DNA of 64,000 bases from Gigantopelta aegis. Lineage: Eukaryota; Mollusca; Gastropoda; Neomphalida; Peltospiridae. The stretch spans positions 26,551,572-26,615,571 of the forward strand of contig NC_054708.1 in NCBI RefSeq assembly GCF_016097555.1, written 5' to 3'. A program made the position numbers and the translations under genes. The notes under the pieces are model-generated. The model did no database searches. It was not told where the DNA came from and was given only the letters and a program-made list of their open reading frames with translations. Position 1 is the stretch's first letter, and each line of letters opens with the position of its first letter. Below, in pieces: positions 46,801 to 53,030 of the stretch.

Positions 46801-49145
46801 AATCAAACTAAAGCTCTGTGGCATCAGATTTAGGAAACAAAATTGTATTTTAGATACAGCAGCTGGTTACCATTTGGTCATTGATGATTGCCAAAGTATT
46901 ACACACAGTCCCCTCTAGTCCTCCCTTACAAGATCCATATGAGGAAAACTAGAAGTGACTTGAACTAAGGTCGACAAGAGTCACTTTTTGGACCCTTGTT
47001 TTGGCTTTGTACACAATAAATAAAACATATTCTATAGTAATATTTTGATATGATATAAAAATTTGTCAAACGGTACTTTTTATTTCTTTATTCTTTTAAA
47101 ACTTAAACTTAATATTTTGTGCAGAATTATACAAAATAAAAACATACTGACCAGTAAACAGCGTCGTTTGCTGGTTATAGAATTTTGACAGGGGTCAAGG
47201 TTCATAGACCAGTTTTTATTTTTTAATGTGGCGAAGCATTGTAATAATATAAGTAATTTTTAATTTGAATGAAGTCAGTATTCCAATGATGTCACTTTAC
47301 ATCTCCTTTCAATAACCATAAACATGTACATGTTTCCGTTTTCAGAACACTGGAAAAATTCCAGTGCAAAATTGCTATTGAATATTTTTTGTCTAAACAT
47401 TACTAAAGTGTTTGAAGAAAATCTTGTACCTTTACGAAATATGGATTTCAAATGAAATTATGGAAAGATATGTTTATATTTATTGTTTACAAAGTCAAAA
47501 CAAGGGTGCGAAGAATGACTGTCGTTGACCTTACTCTTTAGTGGTTAGCAAGAGGTCGGTGTAATGATCTTACACCTACCCACAGAGTCGTTAAAACTTG
47601 CTCTGGGTGGGAGCCGGTACCTGGCTGCGAACCCACTATCTACCTGGGAAAGACTTTCCTTTGGCACCGTCACTAACCCTAACCTAGCCCGAGTACTCTG
47701 ACTGTAAGAGAGCTAGACGGACATTTGGACATAAACACGCTCTCATTACAGTCAGAGACCAACCTATGTCTTTTTTTGGCAATTCCTGACTACCAAACGG
47801 TAGGCAACGAGTCCCGCTCTAATACCACAACAATCCTATGTTTGACGTCAAATACCTTTACATCAATCATTTTCGAGTTAAGTGATACCAAAAAATCCAC
47901 ATATTAATCATTAATACACATACTACAGAAAGAAACCCGACAGCACCCACATTCAGCTACGCTTCGTGACACTCCGTCGCAACAATTACAAAGCTCGGCG
48001 ATCTATTTCGAGACTGGGCGATTCCGCCTTGTGCAGCAGTTACAGGGGTCGTCTCATAAGAGGAGGCAGTACGTAGCACATACTTTTGCCGTATCCTGTC
48101 GATAACACCCCAAATATATCCTTCAAATTCAAAATGGAATCAATAATGTGTAATTGTTTTGGTTTAATGACGTAATGAAATCCAAATTCATCCAAAACGG
48201 CATTAGCCAACTCTTCCATGTTGTAACTTCGCTTGATATGAGACGGCCCCTGTAACTGCTGCACAAGGCGGAATCGCCCAGTGCGCGATCACGTGGTCTA
48301 CGTCTCGAAATAGATCGCCGAGCTTTGCAATTGTTGCGACGGAGTGTCACGAAGCGTAGCTGAATGTGGGTGCTGTCGGGTTTCTTTTTGTAGTAAGTGT
48401 ATTAGTGATTAATATGTGGATTTTTTTGTATCACTTAACTCGAAAATGATTGATGTAAAGGTATTTGACGTCAAACATAGGATTGTTGTGGTATTAGAGC
48501 GGGACTCGTTGCCTACCGTTTGGTAGTCAGGAATTGCCAAAAAAAGACATAGGTTGGTCTCTGACTGTAATGAGAGCGTGTTTATGTCCAAATGTCCGTC
48601 TAGCTCTCTTACAGTCAGAGTACTTGGGCTAACCCTAACCATAACTCTATTTATTAGGTATAATATCCGCCCGGTCCCCTCCATTATTATTTTTAGTTAG
48701 GGGTTAGGGTTTAGGGGTTAGGGTTAGGGGTTAGGGTTAGGGTTAGGGTTGGGGTTAAGGTTAGGGTTAGGGTTAGGGAGGGGGGGGACCGGGCGGATAT
48801 TTTTCCATTTATTATAAGTATTTATAATGTTGTTTATAGTAACAGTGCCAAAGGAAAGTCCTACCTCTACGAGCCTTATGTTCGATGGTTGACGAATATC
48901 TTGGCCCCTCCGGATTCATATTCATGATATTGGGAGGCAGTGCCCCCAACCCATCCCCCAACCCCTTCCCACACCTATGTAGAAACAGCACCTGCTTAGT
49001 AATCAACTTTTTTAATAAATATATATTCTTCTATTAAATTTGACCTTTGGAAAGGCCTGATTTTTTTTTATTATTGTTGTCGTAGCTGGGATATTTATTT
49101 AAAAGCTAAGTTGAAATTTGACAAACCGGTGACTTTTTCGGCCAT
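19792..49145 (-). CDS. PTPA: serine/threonine-protein phosphatase 2A activator (PTPA), spliced gene
   Basis: Peptidyl-prolyl isomerase-type activator of protein phosphatase 2A; cytosolic/nuclear in known relatives. Ten coding exons were assembled by hand on the minus strand, 5' to 3': 49145-49127 (inferred), 42225-42095, 39134-39048, 37754-37629, 35842-35725, 35156-35057, 28786-28662, 28201-28101, 26204-26097 and 19863-19792. All introns are GT-AG, every junction keeps phase, and the sum is 987 nt with stop, i.e. 328 aa, which fits the family (about 320-360). Signature blocks are [99 protein letters not shown] and QHFLFGSLL. No break was found. The introns are packed with transposons. The start exon is the least certain part. 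Confidence 0.93.
21268..21590 (-). repeat. SINE, alpha type, full length (array unit 1)
   Basis: Reverse alpha: AAGGAAGGAAATGTTTTATT, ACGACGCACTCAAAACATTT, CGATTAGCAGCAAGGGATCT, ATCGTGGTGCACTGGCTGGA and the head ACCACTGGGCTACGTCCCAC. Confidence 0.85.
22829..23150 (-). repeat. SINE, alpha type, full length (array unit 2)
   Basis: Almost identical to 21268-21590, including the rare ATGTCCTTTGATATACCCAT variant, so it spread by duplication and not by a new insertion. Confidence 0.85.
24388..24630 (-). repeat. SINE, alpha type, internally deleted (array unit 3)
   Basis: Starts like the previous copies, but a deletion joins CACCCCACAGATAGGG to GATCGATACCAGACCGACC; the head ACCACTGGGCTATGTCCCAC is retained. 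Confidence 0.75.
24942..25995 (-). repeat. SINE, delta type, split by a retroposed composite
   Basis: The left part (24942-25064) is the delta tail/body ACGTAGTCATCAGAGAAAAC to GTTGACCAGTTGT. The right part (25864-25995) resumes at TTGACCAGTTGT and ends in the head CACTCAACTGACTGAGCTAT. The repeated dodecamer is the target site duplication. Confidence 0.8.
25065..25863 (+). mobile_element. beta SINE plus 3' flank and second tail, retroposed with 12-bp duplication
   Basis: Flanked by TTGACCAGTTGT at 25053-25064 and 25864-25875. Inside are a full beta SINE (25068-25457), about 240 bp of sequence not seen elsewhere in the window (25458-25695) and a second SINE body/tail (about 25696-25863, GCGCAAATAAAAGATCCCTT to AAAACATTTCTTTCT). 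This suggests one retroposition event of a composite transcript. Confidence 0.75.
26097..26204 (-). CDS. PTPA: PTPA exon (core motif exon)
   Basis: Thirty-six codons, phase 0 on both sides, from [17 protein letters not shown] to GLIKMYKAE. It is bounded by TACCTCAG and GTGAGTAG. This is the most conserved part of PTPA proteins. Confidence 0.95.
26950..27062 (+). repeat. dispersed repeat with CGCCAATT motifs
   Basis: CTCGCCAAGTTCGCCAATTG and ACAATTGGCGAATTTTATTT recur in reverse orientation at about 60640-60725. Class unknown. Confidence 0.5.
27586..27790. repeat. (AAT)n followed by (GGAT)n
   Basis: AT-rich AATAAT/AAAAATAAT tract followed by about 25 imperfect ATGG/GGAT units. The reverse frame yields an isoleucine/histidine/proline/serine spurious protein. 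Confidence 0.85.
28101..28201 (-). CDS. PTPA: PTPA exon
   Basis: Encodes [20 protein letters not shown] and [13 protein letters not shown]. Acceptor TTATTTCAG|AT, donor GAG|GTTTGT. It joins in frame to SSQLIN upstream and VKTGPF downstream. Confidence 0.93.
28338..28643 (-). repeat. SINE, alpha type
   Basis: Reverse copy: TCTGTTTTCTTTAGCACCAC, GTAGCAAGGGATCTTTTATA, ATAGCCCAATAGGCCCACCG and the head ACCACTGGGCTACATCCCGC. It sits a few bases downstream of the PTPA exon donor at 28661. Confidence 0.75.
28662..28786 (-). CDS. PTPA: PTPA exon
   Basis: [20 protein letters not shown] and [20 protein letters not shown]. Acceptor TTTCTACAG|GT, donor ATAA|GTAAGT. Confidence 0.95.
28815..28990 (+). 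repeat. DIRS inverted terminal repeat, left
   Basis: AAATACTTCACCTGTCCTCA, TAAAATTCTTCTACTGTACA and CAAGTGACTGTAATTTCC, reversed at 32440-32595. The same terminal sequence opens the relic at 56722. Confidence 0.75.
29041..29125. repeat. DIRS internal complementary region
   Basis: The left half, TTGAGGACAGATGAAGTATC and on to 29080, is the reverse complement of the left terminus at about 28821-28860. The right half (TTTCTTTTCCTCTTCACATG, TCCTCAAAACAAATGCA) is the reverse complement of the right terminus at about 32555-32592. The two edges lie side by side, as a circle junction would. Confidence 0.7.
29500..29835 (-). pseudogene. DIRS tyrosine recombinase, C-terminal part
   Basis: On the minus strand the conserved end YYLQDVST is followed by sequence colinear with 63590-63830 (TGACAGGACTTTTGTCAG, ATAACATTAGT). 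The Y of YYLQD corresponds to the C-terminal tyrosine block of DIRS recombinases. Broken by frameshifts and separated from its N-terminal part. Confidence 0.65.
29836..32073. mobile_element. 2.24-kb TIR element inserted in the DIRS recombinase
   Basis: The ends are inverted: CAATGGGCGTCTTAG left and CTAAGACGCCCATTG right. Weaker similarity continues inward (AACAGG.GGAGATAA, TGGCGCG, CAGGGTCC). The recombinase reading resumes on either side, so it is an insertion. The interior is AT-rich with tandem duplications and shows no transposase, so it is probably non-autonomous. A target duplication could not be fixed. Confidence 0.65.
31629..31808. repeat. 90-bp direct tandem duplication
   Basis: Two essentially identical 90-bp units (31629-31718 and 31719-31808) with GTTTTCCACCATATCTAAGT and CTAGACCGCCCTGTGTAGGA. 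A diverged third copy lies at 30162-30252 in the same TIR element. Confidence 0.85.
32074..32345 (-). pseudogene. DIRS tyrosine recombinase, middle part
   Basis: Minus-strand frames give [20 protein letters not shown] followed by IERT, then frameshifted sequence colinear with 63320-63540 (TCACTAAGAACAC, CGCATGAACTACATGCACTT). CPVRALKHY is the typical block ahead of the second catalytic half in DIRS/Ngaro recombinases. Confidence 0.7.
32440..32595 (-). repeat. DIRS inverted terminal repeat, right
   Basis: Reverse of the left terminus: GTGTACAGTAGAAGAATTTT, GCATTTGTTTTGAGGACAGG and TGAAGAGGAAAAGAAAT. Confidence 0.75.
32635..33706. mobile_element. 1.07-kb TIR element
   Basis: The ends are inverted: ATATATCAGGGTTGAAAATTA at the left (about 32635) and TAATTTTCAACCCTGATATAT at the right. 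A 60-residue minus-strand frame inside (32998-33180) is not recognised. It begins some 40 bp beyond the DIRS right terminus. Confidence 0.6.
33869..34022 (+). repeat. SINE gamma 3' half, old
   Basis: GAGTGAGTTTTAACAGCCTC, GGCAGACAGCCCAGAGG and CCCAGGACAGTGTATATGAA. Confidence 0.6.
34072..34369 (-). repeat. SINE, delta type
   Basis: Reverse: TTGTTTTGTTTAACTGGATT, TGACTCGTAGTCATCACAGG, CTTTGACCAGTTGTGGTGCA and the head CACTTAACTGACTGAGGTAA. Confidence 0.75.
34430..34620 (-). repeat. SINE fragment, old
   Basis: TAACTCTGACATGTAGTCTT, CATTAGTAGCAAGGGATCTT and CACAGACAGGACAACACACA. Confidence 0.6.
34680..35009 (-). repeat. SINE, alpha type, full length
   Basis: Reverse: AGGAAATGTTATATTTAACG, CGATTGGCAGCAAGGGATCT, CAGACCGACTGCGCATCAAG and ACCACTGGGCTACTTCTCGC. 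It ends about 50 bp from the PTPA exon donor at 35056. Confidence 0.8.
35057..35156 (-). CDS. PTPA: PTPA exon
   Basis: [20 protein letters not shown] and [12 protein letters not shown]. Acceptor GTTGTAG|GT, donor TTAA|GTGAGT. Phase fits YGTG upstream and KYLIVV downstream. Confidence 0.94.
35725..35842 (-). CDS. PTPA: PTPA exon
   Basis: [20 protein letters not shown] and [19 protein letters not shown]. Acceptor CTTGTTTAG|AA, donor ACAG|GTAGGA. Confidence 0.94.
36560..36680 (-). repeat. SINE tail fragment, old
   Basis: CAAGTTGTTTCATTTAACGA, ATCATTGGCTACTAGATGTC and AACATTTGACAATTCTAAC. Confidence 0.55.
37282..37576 (-). repeat. SINE, delta type, old
   Basis: Reverse: TTTGTTTCATTTGACGACAC, TCATTAGTAGCAAGAGATCT, GAGGTGATTCGATCCTACGA and CTACCAACTGAGCTAGTTCT. 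Confidence 0.7.
37629..37754 (-). CDS. PTPA: PTPA exon
   Basis: [42 protein letters not shown]. Acceptor TTGACAG|CTG, donor AAAGAG|GTTTAA; phase 0 on both sides. Confidence 0.94.
37914..38330 (-). mobile_element. MITE-like repeat with ACTCGAGT-rich ends
   Basis: Starts AGGGTCTCCACGAGCACTCG and ends GACCTTCGAGTACTCGGG. The same unit is found in the other orientation at 54540-54966 and as a part copy at 55165-55340. Shared interior: ATTGTCC, GACCCGGACCAGAGTACC (reversed here) and CTTAATTCC. Confidence 0.6.
38322..38643 (+). repeat. SINE, alpha type, full length
   Basis: TATAGCCCAGTAATAAAGCG, GGTCTGGGATCGATCCCGTC, GTGCATATAAAAGATCCCTT and ATTAAATAAAACATTTCTTT, followed by (CTTT)n. It abuts the preceding MITE-like repeat. 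Confidence 0.85.
38707..38900 (-). repeat. SINE fragment, old delta
   Basis: GAGGAAACCCTCTAGCTTTC, GCAGCAAGGGATTTTT, CCTGTGATATACCAGTAATG and CTCAGGTGAGTGCTCTACCA. Confidence 0.55.
39048..39134 (-). CDS. PTPA: PTPA exon
   Basis: [29 protein letters not shown]; 29 codons, phase 0. Acceptor TTATTTCAG|GCA, donor GAG|GTGAGA. Confidence 0.94.
39218..40700 (-). mobile_element. Tc1-family DNA transposon (DD34E)
   Basis: A 1.48-kb element in a PTPA intron. The terminal inverted repeats start CTCTTCAAAAGAAGAAACGC (left) and CTCTTCAAAAAAAGAAACGC (right, reversed), 24 bp with one mismatch, and lie in TA repeats, which fits TA target duplication. One broken transposase fills the interior. Slight TIR divergence and multiple breaks show it is inactive but fairly young. 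Confidence 0.9.
39389..40385 (-). pseudogene. Tc1 transposase relic
   Basis: The start [20 protein letters not shown] is followed by a helix-turn-helix, [20 protein letters not shown] frameshift near 40262 leads into [16 protein letters not shown] (GRPR AT-hook-like linker). The catalytic triad is visible: D in WFSDESRF, D in [11 protein letters not shown] and E in [14 protein letters not shown], with 34 residues between the second D and the E (DD34E). An in-frame TGA at 39540-39538 follows DRRL, and a small indel near 39415 shifts the last residues. About 330 aa in all, as expected for Tc1. Confidence 0.9.
40711..41801 (+). mobile_element. Tigger/pogo-type DNA transposon remnant
   Basis: The inverted ends are CAGTCGAACCTGGTC on the left and CAGTCAAACCTG (reversed) on the right, followed inward by GGTCACC/GGCCACC repeats. 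It keeps only the start of a transposase with a CENP-B-type DNA-binding motif. It directly abuts the Tc1 element. Confidence 0.75.
41463..41669 (+). pseudogene. Tigger-like transposase N-terminus (CENP-B-type HTH)
   Basis: Sixty-eight residues: [39 protein letters not shown]. This matches the psq/CENP-B N-terminal helix-turn-helix of pogo/Tigger/jerky proteins. The DDE domain (normally 300 or more residues further) is deleted, so it is a fragment. Confidence 0.75.
41803..41945 (+). repeat. half of a pogo-like MITE
   Basis: ACAATGAAACCTCTCAAGAC, CTCAAAACCGGATG and ACCAGGACAGAAC resemble the left half of the MITE at 5481-5661. No matching right end was found. Confidence 0.5.
42095..42225 (-). 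CDS. PTPA: PTPA exon 2
   Basis: [43 protein letters not shown]. Acceptor TTTTGCAG|AG, donor CGCAG|GTACTA. The N-terminal part is poorly conserved; FKTPQKEI...IPKWEKSQ is the family motif. Confidence 0.9.
42471..42477. repeat. target site duplication ATGCTAA, left
   Basis: ATGCTAA sits immediately before the left TIR (TAGGGTTGGG) and is repeated exactly after the right TIR at 46169-46175. Confidence 0.8.
42478..42724 (+). repeat. terminal inverted repeat, left
   Basis: Runs from TAGGGTTGGGTAAATCTGAT to TCAAGGAATACGAAAATTAC; partner at 45912-46168. Confidence 0.8.
42934..45799 (+). pseudogene. DDE-like transposase relic of the long-TIR transposon
   Basis: About 950 codons in one orientation with several breaks: 42934-43497, two in-frame stops (TAA TGA at 43498-43503), the same frame on to about 43640, a shift into 43602-44876, a shift near 44872 into the frame ending at 45582, and a shift near 45574 into the last frame to 45799. 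Features in order: a basic N-terminal region; an acidic serine stretch ([11 protein letters not shown]); a nuclear-localisation-like KKRRRR; then a likely RNase H-like core with [84 protein letters not shown] and [19 protein letters not shown]. The first D, the D of TDRAAD and an E near CETE are candidate catalytic residues (inference). I recognise the family as recurrent uncharacterised proteins in invertebrate genomes, but not by name. Confidence 0.75.
45912..46168 (-). repeat. terminal inverted repeat, right
   Basis: Reverse partner of 42478-42724; ends CCCAACCTTA at 46168. Confidence 0.8.
46169..46175. repeat. target site duplication ATGCTAA, right
   Basis: Exact copy of 42471-42477. Confidence 0.8.
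46180..47520. other. PTPA intron 1, no gene seen
   Basis: AT-rich intronic sequence with a short C-rich run (46309-46330). Short frames only; no recognised domain, exon or complete repeat. Confidence 0.5.
47520..47645 (-). repeat. SINE, gamma type, disrupted by the foldback element
   Basis: GTGGTTAGCAAGAGG, GATCTTACACCTACCCACAG, GGTGGGAGCCGGTACCTGGC and GCGAACCCACTATCTACCT. The head continues at 48861-48893 (CTACCTCTACGAGCCTTATG). Confidence 0.7.
48040..48264 (-). pseudogene. RecQ-like DNA helicase fragment
   Basis: A 74-residue frame with the helicase start [20 protein letters not shown] and Walker A-like [17 protein letters not shown] (GYGKS). Only the Q-motif/motif I segment is present, about one tenth of a RecQ helicase. 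It spans the loop and the inner edges of the inverted arms, so it was captured before or during the inversion. It cannot encode a helicase. Confidence 0.7.
48694..48780. repeat. telomere-like (TTAGGG)n, degenerate
   Basis: About thirteen units of TTAGGG with TTAGGGG and TTTAGGGG variants. TTAGGG is the common metazoan telomere unit; here it is internal and part of the foldback element. Confidence 0.85.
49127..49145 (-). CDS. PTPA: PTPA first coding exon (inferred)
   Basis: ATG GCC GAA AAA GTC ACC G gives MAEKVT plus one base. The donor G|GTTTGT is weak but usable. Chosen because its one-base overhang fits exon 2, it makes the total exactly 329 codons, and it lies just before the CRAT promoter side. 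Another ATG cannot be excluded. Confidence 0.45.
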
Positions 49146-49600
49146 TACAACAGCGTTCTTCGTTCCGGTTTATTGTCTAGTTACCGCATCCCTTTTAAGC
49201 TGAGCACCAGCAATTTTGCGAAGTCTTGTGTACGAAACAGTATTTCAAAATATATATTTCTGTCGATGATGTATCTGTATCACATACAAGAATTTAAAAT
49301 CCACATGTTTTATGGAAATCTTTTTACTTAAACTGCAGTAGTTATTTGTGTACAGGAAAATATATAGGTTATAAACTGTATTAGACCATTGACTATCCAG
49401 TTTATTTGTTACTCGTAACATAACTCTGTGCGTGTATTCGAAACTGCTGAGAATCCGTTCTCGTCACACAAAATCAAAATCAAATCGGACTTCGTGAACA
49501 GTATTTAAATGGGTTGTGCCACGTATTGTGGTCTATTAATATATGAACAAACAAAATAATATGACAATGATAGAAATCGGGGTAGTGTGGGCTTTAAAAA
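49146..49600. promoter_or_regulatory. candidate bidirectional promoter PTPA-CRAT
   Basis: The inferred PTPA start codon and the inferred CRAT first exon diverge from this interval of about half a kilobase. It holds no transposon that I can recognise, which is rare in this window. TATTTAAA at about 49501 could serve CRAT. It is not especially GC-rich. Confidence 0.4.
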
Positions 49601-49710
49601 CGGTTCGAAGAGCGGTGGTGTGGCGAGAACGTGTTCTCGGTCGTTCGCGAATACAGTATCGAATGCGGTGTGAGTACTATTAATGTAGACTCGGAGTGCA
49701 GTCACAAGAA
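49600..49710 (+). other. CRAT: CRAT 5' untranslated exon (inferred; start unknown)
   Basis: GTGCAGTCACAAGAA is followed by a strong donor GTAAGT at 49711. In the frame of the next exon there is a TAA upstream and no ATG, so this exon would be non-coding and translation would begin in exon 2. Its 5' end is not defined by sequence. Confidence 0.4.
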
Positions 49711-50084
49711 GTAAGTTACTTGACTGACCAAATCGGTCAGTTTTGTTTAGAGATCAATGCACCCATGCGTGTCGGGTTTGAACCTTGAACTTTGGACTTT
49801 GTCCTGACAGCATACTTTTGGCATTTTGAAATTTTACACAGTATGACTATGAGTTTGCTGATAAAAAATACACTGGTAAGTAGTATTTTCACAATTGTCA
49901 ATTGTCAATAGCTTATTTCTGACAGTAATATTAGTATTAAAGTCAAGACTATATAATTTTAGTTGTAATACCTTTATGCACACGTTTTTGGATTGCCTTT
50001 TAATTATTTATTTTATTTATAAAAAACCCAGTATCCATTGGAAGGGGGATAGCAGGGGCGTAGGATGGGGGGTGCGACGATTTA

Positions 50085-50745
50085 CCCAATACTACCTAAT
50101 ACTTACCCAATACTTACCCAATACCACTACTAACTTATATCATCATGCAAGAACCCTTAAACCTGGATATTAGTTACATGTGTTGTTTGTTATTCATTCA
50201 CCCTTCTATTATCTATAATACGAATAATTTTTATAAAATAAAAAAAGAGGTAAGTATAAAAATAAATTATAATTCTAGGAAAGTGTACCGCCCGTTCCCC
50301 CCATTAGTTATCGATCTAAAGAGGTATTTTTTGATGGGGTATATATATCCCTAACCCTAACCCTAACCCTAACTAATATCATCATGCTACAAAACGAAAA
50401 AAAAAGAAAAAAGGAAACATTAATAAACTATTATAAATGATGGGGGGAACAGGTGGAGCTCTTGCCTAATTCTAATCTTGATGAAATGGACAATTTTTAT
50501 CACATTACTGTGATCAGAAAACATTTTAAAAAACCCACAAAAAACTCCAAACAATTACAACAGGTGTGAGAAAAATAAAAAACATGAGCGGGCAAGTCTA
50601 AAAATATTTTTTAAAGATATTTTTTAATAAATTATTTAATAAATTCTGCAGTGTATACAATTCGCCGCATACAACACGTGTAACTAATATCTGGGTTCTT
50701 GCGTGATGATATAATAGTAGTGGTATTGGGTAAGTATTGGGTTAA
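50085..50745. mobile_element. TIR element carrying (CCCTAA)n
   Basis: A ~660-bp non-coding element in CRAT intron 1. The ends are inverted: TACTTACCCAATACCACTAC, TATATCATCATGCAAGAACC and ATTAGTTACATGTGTTG on the left; the same reversed at 50671-50742. An inner inverted pair, ACCGCCCGTTCCCCCCA (50289) and TGGGGGGAACAGGTGG (50440), brackets the telomere-like tract, as in the foldback element at 47.6-48.9 kb. Confidence 0.7.
50348..50374. repeat. telomere-like (CCCTAA)4
   Basis: Four perfect units plus CTAA, inside the TIR element. Confidence 0.85.
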
Positions 50746-50944
50746 GCCATTCTCACATAAGTTTGCGGATGATTTTTTTTTTATTCATATCCAGATGAAT
50801 CATACTTGCTAATAATAACACTAAAAGTACATACTTTATTTAGAGTTATTTTTGGTCCATAAACAATAACCCTCAATAAGACAACTTGTCCATATAAAAT
50901 GACGTCATTAGATATGACGCTCCCCGGGGACATAATTTTTACTG

Positions 50945-51135
50945 TCATCCATGACTGGTATATCATAGGTCGTGGTATGTGCTATCCTGTCTGTGAGATG
51001 TTGCCTATAACAGATCCCTTGCTACTAATGGACACATTTTGTGGGTTTCCTCTCTTAAGACTATATGTTTGACATCTAATAGCTGATGTTTAATAAATCA
51101 GTATGATCCAGTGGTGTCATTAAACAAAACAAAAT
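50945..51135 (+). repeat. SINE, alpha/delta hybrid, 5'-truncated
   Basis: GACTGGTATATCATAGGTCG, GTGCTATCCTGTCTGTGAG, AACAGATCCCTTGCTACTAA, then the delta-type tail AATAGCTGATGTTTAATAAA and CATTAAACAAAACAAAATC. Confidence 0.65.
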
Positions 51136-51232
51136 CTTTGAACTGCATCCCATACATCTAGCTCGCATATAGATGTTGGTTTTTTTAATTTGAAATCCAA
51201 ATACTCCCTGGGTTTTTGTTTCTCTTCTTCAG

Positions 51233-51418
51233 AGCCCCAGAGCTGGAAAAGTCCTTGTTGGAATGTCGTCAAAGATGAGAAGACCATCAGGGCGAATGTT
51301 TTCCATCCAGGATTCTCTCCCGAGACTCCCTGTTCCTCAGCTTGATGTAACACTACAGAAATATCTACGATGTATCACGCCACTGTGTACAGCTGAAGAA
51401 TTTAAGAAAACTCAAAAA
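51233..51418 (+). CDS. CRAT: CRAT exon 2 (start codon at 51263)
   Basis: After the acceptor TTCTTCAG the first in-frame ATG is 51263-51265, giving [40 protein letters not shown] and [12 protein letters not shown]. The basic N-terminus suits a mitochondrial targeting peptide. LPRLPVP.L is the entry motif of carnitine acyltransferases. Donor AAA|GTAAGG. Confidence 0.92.
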
Positions 51419-52450
51419 GTAAGGCCACTGGTACCATGATATTTTTTAAAATCAGATTTTGACAAATTTACTAGTCCTGGCTAGTGAATGTTTGGTCTGG
51501 GCTAGTGCAAATTATAAATTTTATTACTGTAATACATAGTGCACTAGCCAAAGCTTCTGTGAGGGCTAGTTATTTCCTCAAACATTTGTTAAACGCTGAT
51601 AAAATAGGCCTATAATAGGCTATATTGTTTCATCAAGTCTGATAAAATAGGCCTATAATAGGCTATATTGTTTCATCAAGTCTGATAAAATAGGCCTATA
51701 ATAGGCTATATTGTTTCATCAAGTCTGATAAAATAGGCCTATAATAGGCTATATTGTTTCATCAAGTCTGATAAAATAGGCCTATAATAGGCTATATTGT
51801 TTCATCAAGTCTGATAAAATAGGCCTATAATAGGCTATATTGTTTCATCAAGTCTGATAAAATAGGCCTATAATAGGCTATATTGTTTCATCAAGTCTGA
51901 TAAAATAGGCCTATAATAGGCTATATTGTTTCATCAAGTCTGATAAAATAGGCCTATAATAGGCTATATTGTTTCATCTGATAAAATAGGCCTATAATAG
52001 GCTATATTGTTTCATCTGATAAAATAGGCCTATAATAGCCTATATTGTTTCATCTGATAAAATAGGGCTATAATAGCCTATATTGTTTCATCTGATAAAA
52101 TAGGCCTATAATAGGCTATATTGTTTCATCTGATAAAATAGGCCTATAATAGGCTATATTGTTTCATCAAGCCTGATAAAATAGGCCTATAATAGCCTAT
52201 ATTGTTTCATCTAGTCAGTGGTTTACATATGTTTCAGGGGTGGGATGTAGCCAAGTGGTAAAGCGCTCGCTTGATGTGCGGTCGGTCTGGGATCAATCCC
52301 TGTCAGTGGGCCCATTGTGCTATTTTTTGCTCCATCCAGTGCACCACGCTGGTATATCAAAGTCAGTGGTATGTTTTATCCTGTCTGTGGGGTGGTGCAT
52401 ATAAAAGATCCCTTTCTACTAATGGACAAATGTTGCAGGTTTCCTCTCTA

Positions 52451-52494
<44 letters not shown>

Positions 52495-52736
52495 TAAATT
52501 ATCAAATGTTTAACATCCAATAGGCTATGATTAATAAATCAATATGCTCTAGTGGTGTCGTTAAACAAAACAATTTTTTTTTAATACATATATTTAATTT
52601 CAGATAGTTGAAGAATTTAGGCGGGATCCTGGACCTAAACTACAACAGCTGTTGGAGCAGCGAGCTCAGAAGAATATCAACTGGGTAGATTGTCTTCAGT
52701 GCATTTCCACTACCTGCACAAATCTTGTGGACTGAA

Positions 52737-52786
<50 letters not shown>

Positions 52787-52933
52787 AAATCCTGTTGGGT
52801 CGAACTCGGAAGGGTCGAATATACCATAAAGCTCAAACTAAAAATTAAGTCCCAAGTTACACTTTCTCGTTGTTGACCGATGGGTTGGAACACTTTCTTG
52901 AGCACCAACGGGTTCAAGCCAACGGGATTCAAC

Positions 52934-53030
<97 letters not shown>

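Larger units (their letters stand above)
47646..48860. mobile_element. foldback element with RecQ-like fragment and telomere-like repeats
   Basis: A 1.2-kb insertion in a gamma SINE, flanked by CTACCT (47640-47645 and 48861-48866). The outer ends are inverted: GACTTTCCTTTGGCAC left and GTGCCAAAGGAAAGTC right. Inside lie near-identical inverted arms of about 375-400 bp (47683-48058 and 48236-48636), differing mainly by about 20 extra bases in the right arm (near 48284-48303). Between the arms is a helicase fragment. Between the right arm and the right end is a (TTAGGG)n-like array set in its own hairpin (CCGCCCGGTCCCCTCC at 48668 and GGGGGGACCGGGCGG at 48783). Confidence 0.75.

Noticed and set aside
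48694..48780. True chromosome end
   Set aside because: The TTAGGG-like tract is degenerate, short, flanked by unique DNA on both sides and lies inside a transposon in a PTPA intron.
51597..52212. CRISPR-like regular repeats
   Set aside because: Units are contiguous with no unique spacers and the DNA is eukaryotic; it is a minisatellite.
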